From positions 1-41,962 of the forward strand of contig USBY01000011.1 of the NCBI GenBank assembly GCA_900553015.1: a stretch of DNA of 41,962 nt, read 5' to 3'. The notes under the pieces were generated by a model, which was not told where the DNA came from, made no database searches, and saw only the letters and a list, made by a program, of their open reading frames with translations. Position numbers and translations under genes: made by a program. Positions 23,510-31,554 of the stretch are shown here, piece by piece. Each line of letters opens with the position of its first letter. Position 1 is the stretch's first letter. The DNA comes from an uncultured Clostridium sp. Its GTDB lineage: Bacteria > Bacillota > Clostridia > TANB77 > CAG-508.

Positions 23510-24193
23510 TTATTTTGCATATAAAATTAATCTTGCTGATCCATTTTGTGAACATGTTGCAAGTGTTATCTCTGGTATTCCACCAGTATCTCTAAACATA
23601 TAGCTTGTGTCTTGTGGAGATGTTTCGAATTTATTATATATCGTATATTCTACAGTTACTCCATACAAATCTGTAATATATACTTTATCACCTATATTTA
23701 AATTTTTATTTTTTGAGAAAAATAATCTATTTAAATAATTATGTCCTGCAATTACTGTGTTTCCAGGTTCATTTGGTCCAGGTCCATATTCTACACATAC
23801 ACCTTTCTCTAAGGCTTGTTTTGATAACGTAGCTATAATTGGATACTGTATTCCTGTTTTAGGTATTCTTATATATCCACAAACATCATAATTATAATAT
23901 TGACTAACAGTTTTCTTAGTTTTTGAACTTCTTGCTGATTTTACTTTGTCTGCTTTACTAGTATTTTCATCTGACTCAGTAGTAGTTGTTGTTGCATCAT
24001 CACTTATTATATTTTCATCAATATCTCCGATTTCATCTGTAAATTCTGCTATATATTCGTCCGAATCGTCATTTATAATTTTAGCAGAAATAAATTTATA
24101 AATTACATATCCTGCTATACATAATAGTACTATTAATAATATTATAAAAAATATATTTAAAACTTTTTTGTATGTATCTGCTGCAGTAGACAT
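23510..24193 (-). CDS. Sortase, first of a tandem pair by position (class D/E-like)
   Basis: A 227-residue membrane-anchored transpeptidase. It has one N-terminal helix (about 10-33) and an acidic, Thr/Ser-rich spacer (about 40-95, with TTTTTESDEN). The sortase barrel has VCGYIRIPKTGIQYPI, the catalytic histidine in AGHNYLNR near 150, the catalytic cysteine in TLATCSQNGS near 215 and the arginine in ARLILYA. All three active-site residues are present. It would anchor proteins carrying an LPxTG-like signal to the wall or join pilus subunits; no such substrate gene is visible in the window. GGAGG precedes the ATG. Its paralogue lies just upstream, separated by a terminator-like repeat. Confidence 0.93.
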   Translation of the reverse strand: MSTAADTYKKVLNIFFIILLIVLLCIAGYVIYKFISAKIINDDSDEYIAEFTDEIGDIDENIISDDATTTTTESDENTSKADKVKSARSSKTKKTVSQYYNYDVCGYIRIPKTGIQYPIIATLSKQALEKGVCVEYGPGPNEPGNTVIAGHNYLNRLFFSKNKNLNIGDKVYITDLYGVTVEYTIYNKFETSPQDTSYMFRDTGGIPEITLATCSQNGSARLILYAK

Positions 24194-24246
24194 TTCTACC
24201 TCCTATTAATTACTTTTCCACTCATACGATATTTTTAAAAATCCAA

Positions 24247-24284
24247 AAAAAGGGATTTAAGGAACGTCCCCAAAATCCCTTTTT
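24247..24284 (-). terminator. Repeat-family hairpin acting as terminator after the upstream sortase
   Basis: AAAAAGGGATTT (24247-24258) pairs perfectly with AAATCCCTTTTT (24273-24284) around a 14-base loop holding GGAACGTCCCC. On the minus strand the hairpin runs straight into a T-run. It begins two bases after the sortase stop codon (TAA at 24289-24287). The downstream sortase gene, 53 bases on, would need read-through or its own promoter, which I could not identify. Confidence 0.85.
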
Positions 24285-24286
24285 GA

Positions 24287-24955
24287 TTATTCTGCAAGTT
24301 TTGCCCAAATTATAATTCTTGCTTTACTATCATCTGTACATGTTGTTAAAGATATTTCTGGTTTCCCTCCAGTATCTCTATCCATATAATCTGCATCTTC
24401 TGGAGTTGTTTCATATTTATTATATATTACATATTTTAATCTTGTTCCAGAATTATCTGTAATATAAATAGTATCTCCATTTTCTAATTTATAATTATTT
24501 GAAAAGAATTGTCCGTTTCTATAGTTATGTCCTGCAATTACTGTATTTCCCGCTTGATTTGGTCCTGGTCCATATTGCATTACGACTGATGTATTCATAG
24601 CTCTTGTTCCCATCTGTTTTAATATTGGAAGATTTACATTAGTTTTTGGAATTTCTATTGCTCCTACAACATCAAAACCTTTAAATTGTTTTGCAGTTCC
24701 TGTGCTATCACCACTTGCATTTGTAACTGCATTAACATCTAATAAGGAATTAAAGTCACCAGTTACATTATTTTCTTCTAAAGGCTGAATTCCTAAAGAG
24801 TTTGCATAGTCATCCATATATGCTTGTGTATCTTCTTCTAGGAAATATTTAGTATACATCTCATATCCTAAAAAAGCTAGTAAACCAACAATTCCCACTA
24901 TTACAACGATTAATAAAACAGTTAATACTTTACTATATTTACTATCAACAAACAT
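24287..24955 (-). CDS. Sortase, paralogue of the adjacent sortase
   Basis: A 222-residue membrane-anchored sortase with one N-terminal helix (about 8-32), a linker rich in N, D, T and G, and the catalytic barrel. VVGAIEIPKTNVNLPI opens the barrel, AGHNYRNGQFF holds the catalytic histidine, SLTTCTDDSKARIIIWA the cysteine and arginine. It and the neighbouring sortase share the GPGPN and NTVIAGHNY block, YEMT-free but similar linkers and DTGGxPEI, so the pair arose by tandem duplication. The two linkers are unrelated in sequence, which may separate their localisation or partners. GGAGG precedes the ATG. Confidence 0.93.
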   Translation of the reverse strand: MFVDSKYSKVLTVLLIVVIVGIVGLLAFLGYEMYTKYFLEEDTQAYMDDYANSLGIQPLEENNVTGDFNSLLDVNAVTNASGDSTGTAKQFKGFDVVGAIEIPKTNVNLPILKQMGTRAMNTSVVMQYGPGPNQAGNTVIAGHNYRNGQFFSNNYKLENGDTIYITDNSGTRLKYVIYNKYETTPEDADYMDRDTGGKPEISLTTCTDDSKARIIIWAKLAE

Positions 24956-24986
24956 AATTTTACCTCCAATTACCTATCTAAAGTAT

Positions 24987-25014
24987 ATTATAACATATTT
25001 TTATATGTTTTCAT
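24987..25014 (-). promoter_or_regulatory. Candidate promoter of the sortase pair
   Basis: Minus strand: -10 TATAAT (24992-24987) with a weak -35 ATGAAA about 16 bases upstream. The spacer contains a small inverted repeat, ACATAT-AAAA-ATATGT, that could be a repressor site or chance. Leader length is about 25 bases. Confidence 0.45.
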
Positions 25015-25043
25015 ATACTTTATGTAAATTTTTTCTTTTGTTT

Positions 25044-25388
25044 TTAACACATTTTTGTTCCTAATTTTTTGCCACCTATTAGATGAAAATGTAAGTGTTT
25101 TACTTCTTGTCCTCCATCTTCTTTACAATTATTTATAATTCTATACCCTTTATCTGCAATACCTTGCTCTTTAGCTATTTTATTTATAACCATATGAATT
25201 TTTGCAATTATTTCTGCTTCGTTTTCTGGTACTTCGCTAATATCATTATAATGTTTCTTTGGGATTACTAATATATGAACAGGAGCTATTGGATTAATAT
25301 CTTTAAATGCCAATATTTCGTCATCTTCATATACTATTGTTGATGATATTTCTCTATTAATTATTTTACAAAATAAACAATCTTCCAT
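25044..25388 (-). CDS. HIT family nucleotide hydrolase (HinT-like)
   Basis: A 114-residue histidine-triad protein. It starts MEDCLFCKIINREIS, keeps the HIT-specific CxxC pair, has FKDINPIAPVHILVIPKKHY in the middle and the catalytic HLHFHLIGGKKLG near the C-terminus. HinT proteins hydrolyse purine nucleoside phosphoramidates or acyl-AMP in the cytoplasm. I use ATG 25388, five bases after GGAGG; a GTG at 25400 lies inside that binding site and is unlikely. A repeat-family unit (25401-25427) reaches exactly to the Shine-Dalgarno. It follows alaS by 97 bases on the same strand. Confidence 0.93.
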   Translation of the reverse strand: MEDCLFCKIINREISSTIVYEDDEILAFKDINPIAPVHILVIPKKHYNDISEVPENEAEIIAKIHMVINKIAKEQGIADKGYRIINNCKEDGGQEVKHLHFHLIGGKKLGTKMC

Positions 25389-25400
25389 TTTTACCTCCAC

Positions 25401-25475
25401 GGGAATTGGGGACGGTGTTTTTTTCCCTTTGATATTTTTTATACAGTAGGGATTTTAGGACCGTCCCCCAATCCC
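25401..25475 (-). repeat. Two palindromic repeat units between alaS and the HIT gene
   Basis: Unit 25449-25475 is a full member (GGGATTTTAGGACCGTCCCCCAATCCC with central GGACCGTCC), 10 bases from the alaS stop. Unit 25401-25427 is diverged (GGGAATTGGGGACGGTG, then a T-run on the plus strand and CCC). It ends immediately before the GTGGAGG binding site of the HIT gene. Neither has a good minus-strand T-tract. Confidence 0.85.
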
Positions 25476-25485
25476 TATTTTTATA

Positions 25486-27237
25486 TTATTTTATTAAAAC
25501 TGCTTTTATTCTTCTAATTCCAGATGAACTAGATTCTTCTTTCTTAATTTTAAATCTTCCTAGTTCCCCTGTGTGTTTTACGTGAGGACCTCCACAGATT
25601 TCTTTACTAAAGTCTCCTATTGTATATACTTTTACTCTATCACCATATTTGTTAGTAAATAAACCTATCGCACCTGACTTCTTAGCTTCATCATAACTCA
25701 TTTCTTCACAAGTTACTGGTAAATCCTCTTTTATTTTTTCATTTACTAAATCCTCTACTTTTTGTATTTCTTCTTTAGTCATTTTTTGAGGATGTGTAAA
25801 GTCAAATCTTAATCTTTCTGTTGTAATGTTTGAACCACTTTGTTTTACATGGTCTCCTAATACTTCTCTTAATGCTTCATGTAATAAATGTGTTGCTGTA
25901 TGGTAAGCTATAGTTTGCTCATTTTGTTCTGCTAAACCACCTTTAAATTTTTGTTCACTACCTTGTCTTGATTTTTCTTGATGTTCTTTAAATAATTTAT
26001 TAAAGCCATCCATATCTACTTTAATGTTATTCTCTTTAGCTAATTCTTCTGTTACTTCTGGTGGGAAACCATAAGTATCATATAATCTAAATACAGTTTC
26101 AGAATCTATAACATCTTTTCCTTGTTCTTTTGCCTTATTAGTAGCTTTTATAAACTCTCTTTCTCCATGTTCTAGAGTTTTAACAAATTTACTTTGTTCT
26201 TCTAGTATAACTTGTTTAATTATTTCTTTATTTGTAACTAGGTCTGGATACATTTCTTTTAATGTTTCGATATTTAAATTTATTAAGTTTTCTGTTTCTG
26301 ATAGATCTATTTGTAATTTATTTAAATGTCTTATCATTCTTCTAATTAATCTTCTTAAAATATATCCTCTATCTATATTACTTGGTCTACCACCATCTGC
26401 TATTATCATCATAGATGCTCTTAAATGTTCTGCAACTATTCTTCTACTATTAATATTGTCTACTTTTTGTAGTTCTTCTAACTTGTCCATTACTGGAGCA
26501 AATAGTTCTGTTTCGAATGGTGTTTGTTTTCCTTGTAATAACATTGTCATTCTTTCTAGACCAAGACCTGTATCTACATTGTGTTGTTTTAATTCTGTTA
26601 ATGTACCATCTTTATGTTTAAAATATTTCATAAATACATTATTCCATATTTCTACATATTTACCACAATCGCAATCTGGATTACATCCTTCTGAACATTT
26701 TGGTTTTCCTGTATCATAAAACATTTCTGTGTCTGGTCCACAAGGTCCTTCTTCACCAGCAATCCACCAGTTTTCTTTTAAGAAGTATATTCTTTCTTTA
26801 GGTATTCCTGCTTCTTCCCAATATTTTGCAGCTTCTTCGTCTTTTGGCGCATCTTCATTTCCTGCAAAACAAGTAACAGATAATTTTTCTACTGGTATAT
26901 TTAATACTTTTGTTAAGAATTCAAAGCTCATCTTTATAGCTTCTTCTTTAAAATATGCTCCTAATGACCAGTTTCCTAACATTTCGAAATATGTTAAGTG
27001 TCTATTATCTCCTACCTCATCTATATCGTTTGTTCTTAAACATTTTTGGTAATCTGTTAATTTATTACCTTCTGGATGTTTTTCTCCTAATAAATATGGT
27101 ACCAATGGTTGCATTCCTGCTGTTGTAAATAAAACAGATGGATCATTAATTGGTATTAATGGTGCACTTGGTATTATTTTATGATCGTGTTCTTCAAAAA
27201 ATTTTAAAAATTTATTTCTTATTTCTATTGCTTTCAT
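25486..27237 (-). CDS. alaS: Alanyl-tRNA synthetase, short form without C-Ala domain
   Basis: The 583-residue enzyme has the class II aminoacylation core (FTTAGMQPLVPYLLGEKHP, LTYFEMLGNWSLGAYFKEEA, VDTGLGLERM), the tRNA-recognition helices and then the editing domain with its zinc-type residues HTATHLLHEAL and CGGPHVKHTGELG. It stops right after SSGIRRIKAVL, at the end of the editing domain. Typical bacterial AlaRS is about 870 residues and continues with a linker and the C-Ala dimerisation domain, absent here with a clean stop and no continuing frame seen. I place the start at ATG 27237 (third Met of the frame), seven bases after GAGGGAG. No T-box leader is visible; a consensus promoter lies at 27314-27342. 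It is divergent from spoVT. Confidence 0.95.
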   Translation of the reverse strand: MKAIEIRNKFLKFFEEHDHKIIPSAPLIPINDPSVLFTTAGMQPLVPYLLGEKHPEGNKLTDYQKCLRTNDIDEVGDNRHLTYFEMLGNWSLGAYFKEEAIKMSFEFLTKVLNIPVEKLSVTCFAGNEDAPKDEEAAKYWEEAGIPKERIYFLKENWWIAGEEGPCGPDTEMFYDTGKPKCSEGCNPDCDCGKYVEIWNNVFMKYFKHKDGTLTELKQHNVDTGLGLERMTMLLQGKQTPFETELFAPVMDKLEELQKVDNINSRRIVAEHLRASMMIIADGGRPSNIDRGYILRRLIRRMIRHLNKLQIDLSETENLINLNIETLKEMYPDLVTNKEIIKQVILEEQSKFVKTLEHGEREFIKATNKAKEQGKDVIDSETVFRLYDTYGFPPEVTEELAKENNIKVDMDGFNKLFKEHQEKSRQGSEQKFKGGLAEQNEQTIAYHTATHLLHEALREVLGDHVKQSGSNITTERLRFDFTHPQKMTKEEIQKVEDLVNEKIKEDLPVTCEEMSYDEAKKSGAIGLFTNKYGDRVKVYTIGDFSKEICGGPHVKHTGELGRFKIKKEESSSSGIRRIKAVLIK

Positions 27238-27313
27238 TTTCATTCTCCCTCTCATTTGCGTTTAATTTGTAATACCAATTATGTTGTAATCAGCTTAAAT
27301 TTTACGCATTTAG

Positions 27314-27342
27314 ATTATATTATATTATGCTGTAAATTGCAA
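27314..27342 (-). promoter_or_regulatory. Sigma-A promoter of alaS
   Basis: Minus strand: -35 TTGCAA (27342-27337), 17-base spacer, -10 TATAAT (27319-27314). The -10 lies in a run of overlapping TATAAT-like hexamers. The leader is about 70 bases and holds no T-box specifier or antiterminator motif. Confidence 0.6.
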
Positions 27343-27369
27343 GATTTATCATATTTTTATCTTTTAGTG

Positions 27370-27375
27370 TATAAT
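27370..27375 (+). promoter_or_regulatory. Possible -10 element of the spoVT promoter
   Basis: TATAAT on the plus strand, 53 bases before the spoVT ATG; the best -35 candidate (TTATCA, 18-base spacing) is poor. SpoVT is made under sigma-G in Bacillus, so the true promoter may have another pattern that I could not identify. Confidence 0.3.
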
Positions 27376-27427
27376 TTAATTTTTTCTAGAAATACTAATT
27401 TTAGACAAAGTAAAAAGGAGGAAAAAT

Positions 27428-27982
27428 ATGAAAGCAACTGGAGTAGTAAGAAGAATTGATGATTTAGGTAGAGTTGTTATTCCAAAAGAAATAAGAAAAA
27501 CTTTAAGAATAAAAGAAGGTGACCCTTTAGAAATCTTTACAGATAAAGAAGGCGAAGTTATATTAAAAAAATATTCTCCTATTGGCGAATTATCAGAATT
27601 TGCTCTTGGATATGCTGAAACTTTGGCAAAAACTACAGGACATATTGCTTGCATAACAGATAAAGATACTGTAATTGCTGTTGCCGGTGGTTCAAAAAAA
27701 GATTACTTAGAACAAAGTTTAAGCAAAGAAATTGAGCAAATAATGGAGGATAAAGAAGTCTATAAAAGTGATAAAAACAACAATTTATCTGTTCCTATTG
27801 TAAAAAATGATAAAAAAGATAAAAGGTATAATTCTCAGATTGTATATCCAATTATTTCTAATGGAGATTCTATTGGAACTGTAATTTTACTTTCTAAAGA
27901 AGCATCTACTAAAATGACTGATGTTGAAGCAAAAGTTGCGCAATCTGCTGCTAGCTTTTTAGGAAGTCAAATGGAAATATAA
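27428..27982 (+). CDS. spoVT: Stage V sporulation protein T, AbrB-type regulator
   Basis: The 184-residue protein starts MKATGVVRRIDDLGRVVIPK, matching SpoVT of Bacillus almost residue for residue across the AbrB swapped-hairpin DNA-binding domain (1-50, including EGDPLEIF and EVILKKYSP). The remaining part is the GAF-like sensory domain (AETLAKTTGHIACITDKD, then GDSIGTVILLS and AASFLGSQME). Length matches the family (about 178). SpoVT is a late forespore transcription regulator that tunes sigma-G genes and spore coat and germination properties. AGGAGG precedes the ATG. It is a monocistronic plus-strand gene with a terminator behind it, convergent with comFC. Confidence 0.96.
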   Translation: MKATGVVRRIDDLGRVVIPKEIRKTLRIKEGDPLEIFTDKEGEVILKKYSPIGELSEFALGYAETLAKTTGHIACITDKDTVIAVAGGSKKDYLEQSLSKEIEQIMEDKEVYKSDKNNNLSVPIVKNDKKDKRYNSQIVYPIISNGDSIGTVILLSKEASTKMTDVEAKVAQSAASFLGSQMEI

Positions 27983-27987
27983 ATTTT

Positions 27988-28020
27988 AGCATCTAGTATA
28001 CTAGCTAGATGCTTATTTCT
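27988..28020 (+). terminator. Terminator after spoVT
   Basis: AGCATCTAG (27988-27996) pairs perfectly with CTAGATGCT (28005-28013) around an eight-base loop, followed on the plus strand by TATTTCTTTT. It starts five bases after the spoVT stop. Downstream T-richness is weaker on the minus side, so it serves mainly spoVT. Confidence 0.8.
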
Positions 28021-28028
28021 TTTATCTA

Positions 28029-28688
28029 TTAATCTTTTGCTATTGTTAATACACCTATTTTTTTAGCTCCATTTTTTTTAAGAATTCTACTACATTCATT
28101 TGTGGTACTTCCTGTTGTAAAAACATCATCAAATAATAGTATTTTCTTATTCTTTACTTCTATACTGTTTATTATGCAATATGCATTTTTAATGTTATCT
28201 TTCCTTTCTAATTTATTTAAACTACTTTGAGGTTTTATGTTTCTCTGTTTTTGTAATATATTATTTTTAATAATTATATTTTTATTCTTTTTGGCTAATG
28301 CTTTCAATATTAAAAATGATTGGTTGTACCCTCTTTCTCTATTCCTGTATTTATGTAGAGGAATTGGTATTATATAATCATAATTATTTATATATTTCAT
28401 AACTTTTTTATTAGAATAAATTATTTCTGCAAAGAACTCACATAAATAAGCTTGATTACCAAATTTATATTGTCTAATCTTTTCTTTTATAGTCCCTTCA
28501 TATTTAAAAATGTGCATATGTTCATCATAGTATATACCTGTTGTTTCTAAAAAGCATTTTCTGTGTGGAAATGTTATTTTTTCTAATTCCTTTTTGCATA
28601 CACTACATATTGCACTTGTACATATTTTTTCACATATACCACATGTTTTTGGAAAAAATAAATTGAGAACTGCATTAAAAAGATTCAT
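28029..28688 (-). CDS. comFC: ComF family phosphoribosyltransferase-like protein
   Basis: A 219-residue ComFC protein. The N-terminus MNLFNAVLNLFFPKTCGICE leads into a four-cysteine zinc site (CGIC, then CSVC). The body has IPIPLHKYRNRERGYNQSFL, a family hallmark, and the PRPP-binding motif LLFDDVFTTGSTTNE near residue 190. In competent bacteria ComFC helps natural transformation; it is also found in non-competent Clostridia, so uptake of DNA here is not proven. The start is ATG 28688 with AAGGAGG upstream; the frame to 28712 begins with a TTG and runs through that site. It is 30 bases after recD2, very likely in one operon with it. Confidence 0.92.
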   Translation of the reverse strand: MNLFNAVLNLFFPKTCGICEKICTSAICSVCKKELEKITFPHRKCFLETTGIYYDEHMHIFKYEGTIKEKIRQYKFGNQAYLCEFFAEIIYSNKKVMKYINNYDYIIPIPLHKYRNRERGYNQSFLILKALAKKNKNIIIKNNILQKQRNIKPQSSLNKLERKDNIKNAYCIINSIEVKNKKILLFDDVFTTGSTTNECSRILKKNGAKKIGVLTIAKD

Positions 28689-28718
28689 ATACCTCCTTAA
28701 ATTAGCCCCCAATTTAAA

Positions 28719-30941
28719 TTAAGATATCATTTTTAGTTTATATTCTAGTCCTGTATTACGTATTTTAGTATCTGCATTTTGTATCATAAATTTTACTACA
28801 TTATCATTTCCTATTAATATAAGTAATTTTTTTGCTCTTGTAAGTCCCGTATATAGTAAATTTCTTGTAAGTAACATTGCAGAAGACTGCGTTACAACCA
28901 TTATTACAACATCAAATTCACTACCCTGTGCTTTGTGAACAGTTATTGCATATGCATGTTCTATCTGATCCATATCGGAAAATGCATACCATGCTTCTTT
29001 TTCGTCGTCAAATAATATTTTTATTTGCTTATTCAAGAAATCTATTTTTACTATTTTCCCAAGTTCTCCATTAAATATACCAGTTCCATTTTCGTAAGTT
29101 AAACTAAGTGTATTACCCTTTTCCCAGTAAATATCATAGTTATTTTTTACTTGCATTACCCTGTCGCCTTCTCTAAAAATAACCTCTCCTACTTTTTTCT
29201 CGTTTTTTTCGTCACTTGAAGGATTTAATTCTTCTTGTAACCTTTTGTTTAACTCTTTAGTTCCTAACAATCCTTTTTTTGTAGGTGAAAGAATCTGAAT
29301 ATTTTCGAAGAAATCATAATCTCCAAAGTTCTTTAGTCTTCCTTTACATAGCGAAATTATTTGGTCTAACATTATATCTTGGCTCTTTTCTTTTATATAG
29401 AAGAAATCATCTTTTAAGCCTTCTTGTTCTTCTTTATCTAAGAAATATTCCCCATCATTTACCCTATGTGAATTAACAATTATTTTACTTTGAGCAGCTT
29501 GTCTAAAAATTTCGTCTAAAAAGATTGTTTTTATTCGCTCCGAATTTATTATATCTTTTAAAACACTACCTGGTCCAACAGAAGGAAGCTGGTCTGTATC
29601 ACCTACTAAAATAAGTTTTGTGCCTTGGTAAATACCATTTAATAAGTAATTCATTAAATATATATCTACCATAGATGCCTCATCTACAATTATTACATCT
29701 GCATCTATTGGTGCTACTTCGTAATTCATTATAGTAAATTCATTGTCTTTTTCTATTTTGCCTATTTCTAATAATCTATGTAATGTTTTAGCTTCTTCAC
29801 CAGTCATTTCTGTCATTCTTTTTGCAGCTCGTCCAGTTGGTGCACATAAAACCACCTTCTTACCATGTGACTTATAAATATCTATAACATTTTTTATGAT
29901 AGTTGTTTTACCTGTACCTGGACCTCCTGTTATTATTACAACATTATTAGAATTTATTGCTTGTATAGCTTCTTTTTGCTTTGCAGACAAATTTATATTT
30001 CCTGCTTTTTCTATTTTTTCTAGTTCACTATCAAAACCAGCTATTCTTTTTATATTTTGTGCTGAATCTAATAATATTAACTTACTTGCAATATTAGCCT
30101 CTGCATCATATATTTCTTTACTATATACCCAGTTTTCGTCTTCTCTTTTTTCTATTACAATTTCTTCTTTTACATTTAAATCTATTAAACAATGCTCTAT
30201 ATCATCATCTTCAACTTTTAAAAGTTCTTTAACATATTTTATTAAATTAGCTTCTAATGTACAGCAATGACCATTATATGTAATTTTTACTAAGCTATAT
30301 TTTATTCCACATTTAATCCTTTTATAATTGTTTATCTCGAATCCATTTTCTAATGCATATTTATCTAGCTTTGCAAAGTCCACACCTTTTACTAAATCTA
30401 TTAATATATATGGGTTTGATTCAATTTCATCAATTGTTTGTGGTCCTAACTTTTTATATATAGTTTTTGCATTTGCTGGGCTTATTCCAAAATTATCTAA
30501 AAAACCAACAATTTGCCATAACTCCCAGTTTTCTACAAAACATTGTGCCATTTCTATAGCTTTTTCTTTAGTAATTCCTTTTATTTGTGTTAATTTCTCT
30601 GGTTCGAATTTAAATACATTTATTGTATCTTCCCCAAATGTTGCTACGATTTTTTTAGCTGTTGCAGGGCCAATTCCCTTTATTGTACCATTTGATAAAT
30701 ATTTTTCTAACGAATCTAATGTTTTTGGCATCACCTTTTCGAAAGTTTCTACTTTAAATTGCTTTCCATATTCTTTATGTGTTACAAAATTCCCTATAAC
30801 CTTAATATAATCTCCCTCTACTAAAAAAGGCATATAACCTACTATTGTAATAGTATCTTCTTCGTTTTCTAATATTCCAATTAAATAACTATTAACTTCA
30901 TTTTGATATATTATTTCTGTTAGTTGTCCTGAAAGTTCCAC
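28719..30941 (-). CDS. recD2: ATP-dependent RecD2-type DNA helicase
   Basis: A 740-residue superfamily 1B helicase. The N-terminal extension has the OB-like and helix-hairpin-helix region of RecD2 (KYLSNGTIKGIGPATAKKIV near 82). The motor has Walker A ITGGPGTGKTTI near 335, CAPTGRAAKRM, TLHRLL, Walker B VIIVDEASMVD near 420, LVGDTDQLPSVGPGSVL and motif VI-type HAYAITVHKAQGSEFD near 680. This is the RecBC-independent RecD2, a 5'-3' helicase in replication-fork and mismatch-repair maintenance. The start is GTG 30941 with AGAGGG upstream, behind a promoter at 30981-31009. comFC follows 30 bases downstream. Confidence 0.95.
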   Translation of the reverse strand: MELSGQLTEIIYQNEVNSYLIGILENEEDTITIVGYMPFLVEGDYIKVIGNFVTHKEYGKQFKVETFEKVMPKTLDSLEKYLSNGTIKGIGPATAKKIVATFGEDTINVFKFEPEKLTQIKGITKEKAIEMAQCFVENWELWQIVGFLDNFGISPANAKTIYKKLGPQTIDEIESNPYILIDLVKGVDFAKLDKYALENGFEINNYKRIKCGIKYSLVKITYNGHCCTLEANLIKYVKELLKVEDDDIEHCLIDLNVKEEIVIEKREDENWVYSKEIYDAEANIASKLILLDSAQNIKRIAGFDSELEKIEKAGNINLSAKQKEAIQAINSNNVVIITGGPGTGKTTIIKNVIDIYKSHGKKVVLCAPTGRAAKRMTEMTGEEAKTLHRLLEIGKIEKDNEFTIMNYEVAPIDADVIIVDEASMVDIYLMNYLLNGIYQGTKLILVGDTDQLPSVGPGSVLKDIINSERIKTIFLDEIFRQAAQSKIIVNSHRVNDGEYFLDKEEQEGLKDDFFYIKEKSQDIMLDQIISLCKGRLKNFGDYDFFENIQILSPTKKGLLGTKELNKRLQEELNPSSDEKNEKKVGEVIFREGDRVMQVKNNYDIYWEKGNTLSLTYENGTGIFNGELGKIVKIDFLNKQIKILFDDEKEAWYAFSDMDQIEHAYAITVHKAQGSEFDVVIMVVTQSSAMLLTRNLLYTGLTRAKKLLILIGNDNVVKFMIQNADTKIRNTGLEYKLKMIS

Positions 30942-30980
30942 TTTTACCCTCTTTTCTACAGTTTACCTGCTAATGCAATA

Positions 30981-31009
30981 ATTTTATCACATTAGATAGA
31001 TATTAACAA
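30981..31009 (-). promoter_or_regulatory. Sigma-A promoter of recD2-comFC
   Basis: Minus strand: -35 TTGTTA (31009-31004), 17-base spacer, -10 TAAAAT (30986-30981). It lies between the stop of the small membrane protein gene (31012) and the recD2 GTG. Confidence 0.6.
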
Positions 31010-31011
31010 AT

Positions 31012-31362
31012 CTATTTTGAAATTTCATCCATTATCTCTTTACACTCATTCCAATCCGAAGCTTTTATAAAATTATAATCTTTTGCTAATTTCGAGATTA
31101 TCTCGTATGTATCATCAGTCGAGTCCAAGTCTACCATTATAATTCCTTTTGTTAACTCTTCTTTTCCATATAATAATTTGCAAATTATATTTCTAGTAAA
31201 ACATTCTATTCTATCTTCTTGATTTTTAGCTGCTATAATTAAATATATTCCATCTTGTTTAAATTTTGTACAAGCAAAATAATATCTTATAGTTTTTGCA
31301 ATTTCTATTAAACCATATAAAGCAAGTGTCCATAAGATTGCATTTGGTATAAAATCCTGCAT
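31012..31362 (-). CDS. Small membrane-anchored protein with a glycosyltransferase-A-like fold motif
   Basis: The 116-residue product has one N-terminal helix (about residues 8-27, AILWTLALYGLIEIAKTI) and a cytoplasmic domain with YLIIAAKNQEDRIECFTRN, then GIIMVDLDSTDDTYEIISKL near 73. The order beta strand, acidic VDLDSTDDT, helix resembles the first half of a GT2 nucleotide-binding fold, but the DxD, ED and acceptor regions are missing, so catalysis seems unlikely. Function is unknown. AAGGTGA precedes the ATG, and a promoter with a near-consensus -35 lies at 31381-31409. It is close to recD2 but appears to have its own start; it may read into it. Confidence 0.85.
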   Translation of the reverse strand: MQDFIPNAILWTLALYGLIEIAKTIRYYFACTKFKQDGIYLIIAAKNQEDRIECFTRNIICKLLYGKEELTKGIIMVDLDSTDDTYEIISKLAKDYNFIKASDWNECKEIMDEISK

Positions 31363-31380
31363 ATAATCACCTTCTTATAT

Positions 31381-31409
31381 AGTATATGTTCTTTGCCATA
31401 AAGTGTTAA
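31381..31409 (-). promoter_or_regulatory. Sigma-A promoter of the small membrane protein gene
   Basis: Minus strand: -35 TTAACA (31409-31404), 17-base spacer, -10 TATACT (31386-31381). The predicted start point leaves a very short leader that still contains the AAGGTGA site. Confidence 0.6.
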
Positions 31410-31453
31410 ATTGGTTGAGCCTATCAATTTGTAAGTTTTTAAGATAATTATAT

Positions 31454-31488
31454 ACAAAAAAAGCACCTCGCTAAAAAACAAAGTGCTT
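31454..31488 (-). terminator. Strong intrinsic terminator after mreB/mbl
   Basis: Arms 31461-31470 and 31479-31488 form ten consecutive pairs (AAGCACTTTG/CGAGGTGCTT, with two G-U) around an eight-base loop. Seven T residues follow on the minus strand. It lies 66 bases beyond the mreB/mbl stop. Confidence 0.9.
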
Positions 31489-31554
31489 GATATATAAATG
31501 AAGAGGGCTATTCTTCTTAATATATACATTTTATTGGAATACTTTGATAATAAC

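Noticed and set aside
27238..27427. T-box leader before alaS (and likewise before hisS)
   Set aside because: No specifier stem, conserved T-box sequence or antiterminator hairpin; the alaS leader is only about 70 bases and hisS is inside an operon.
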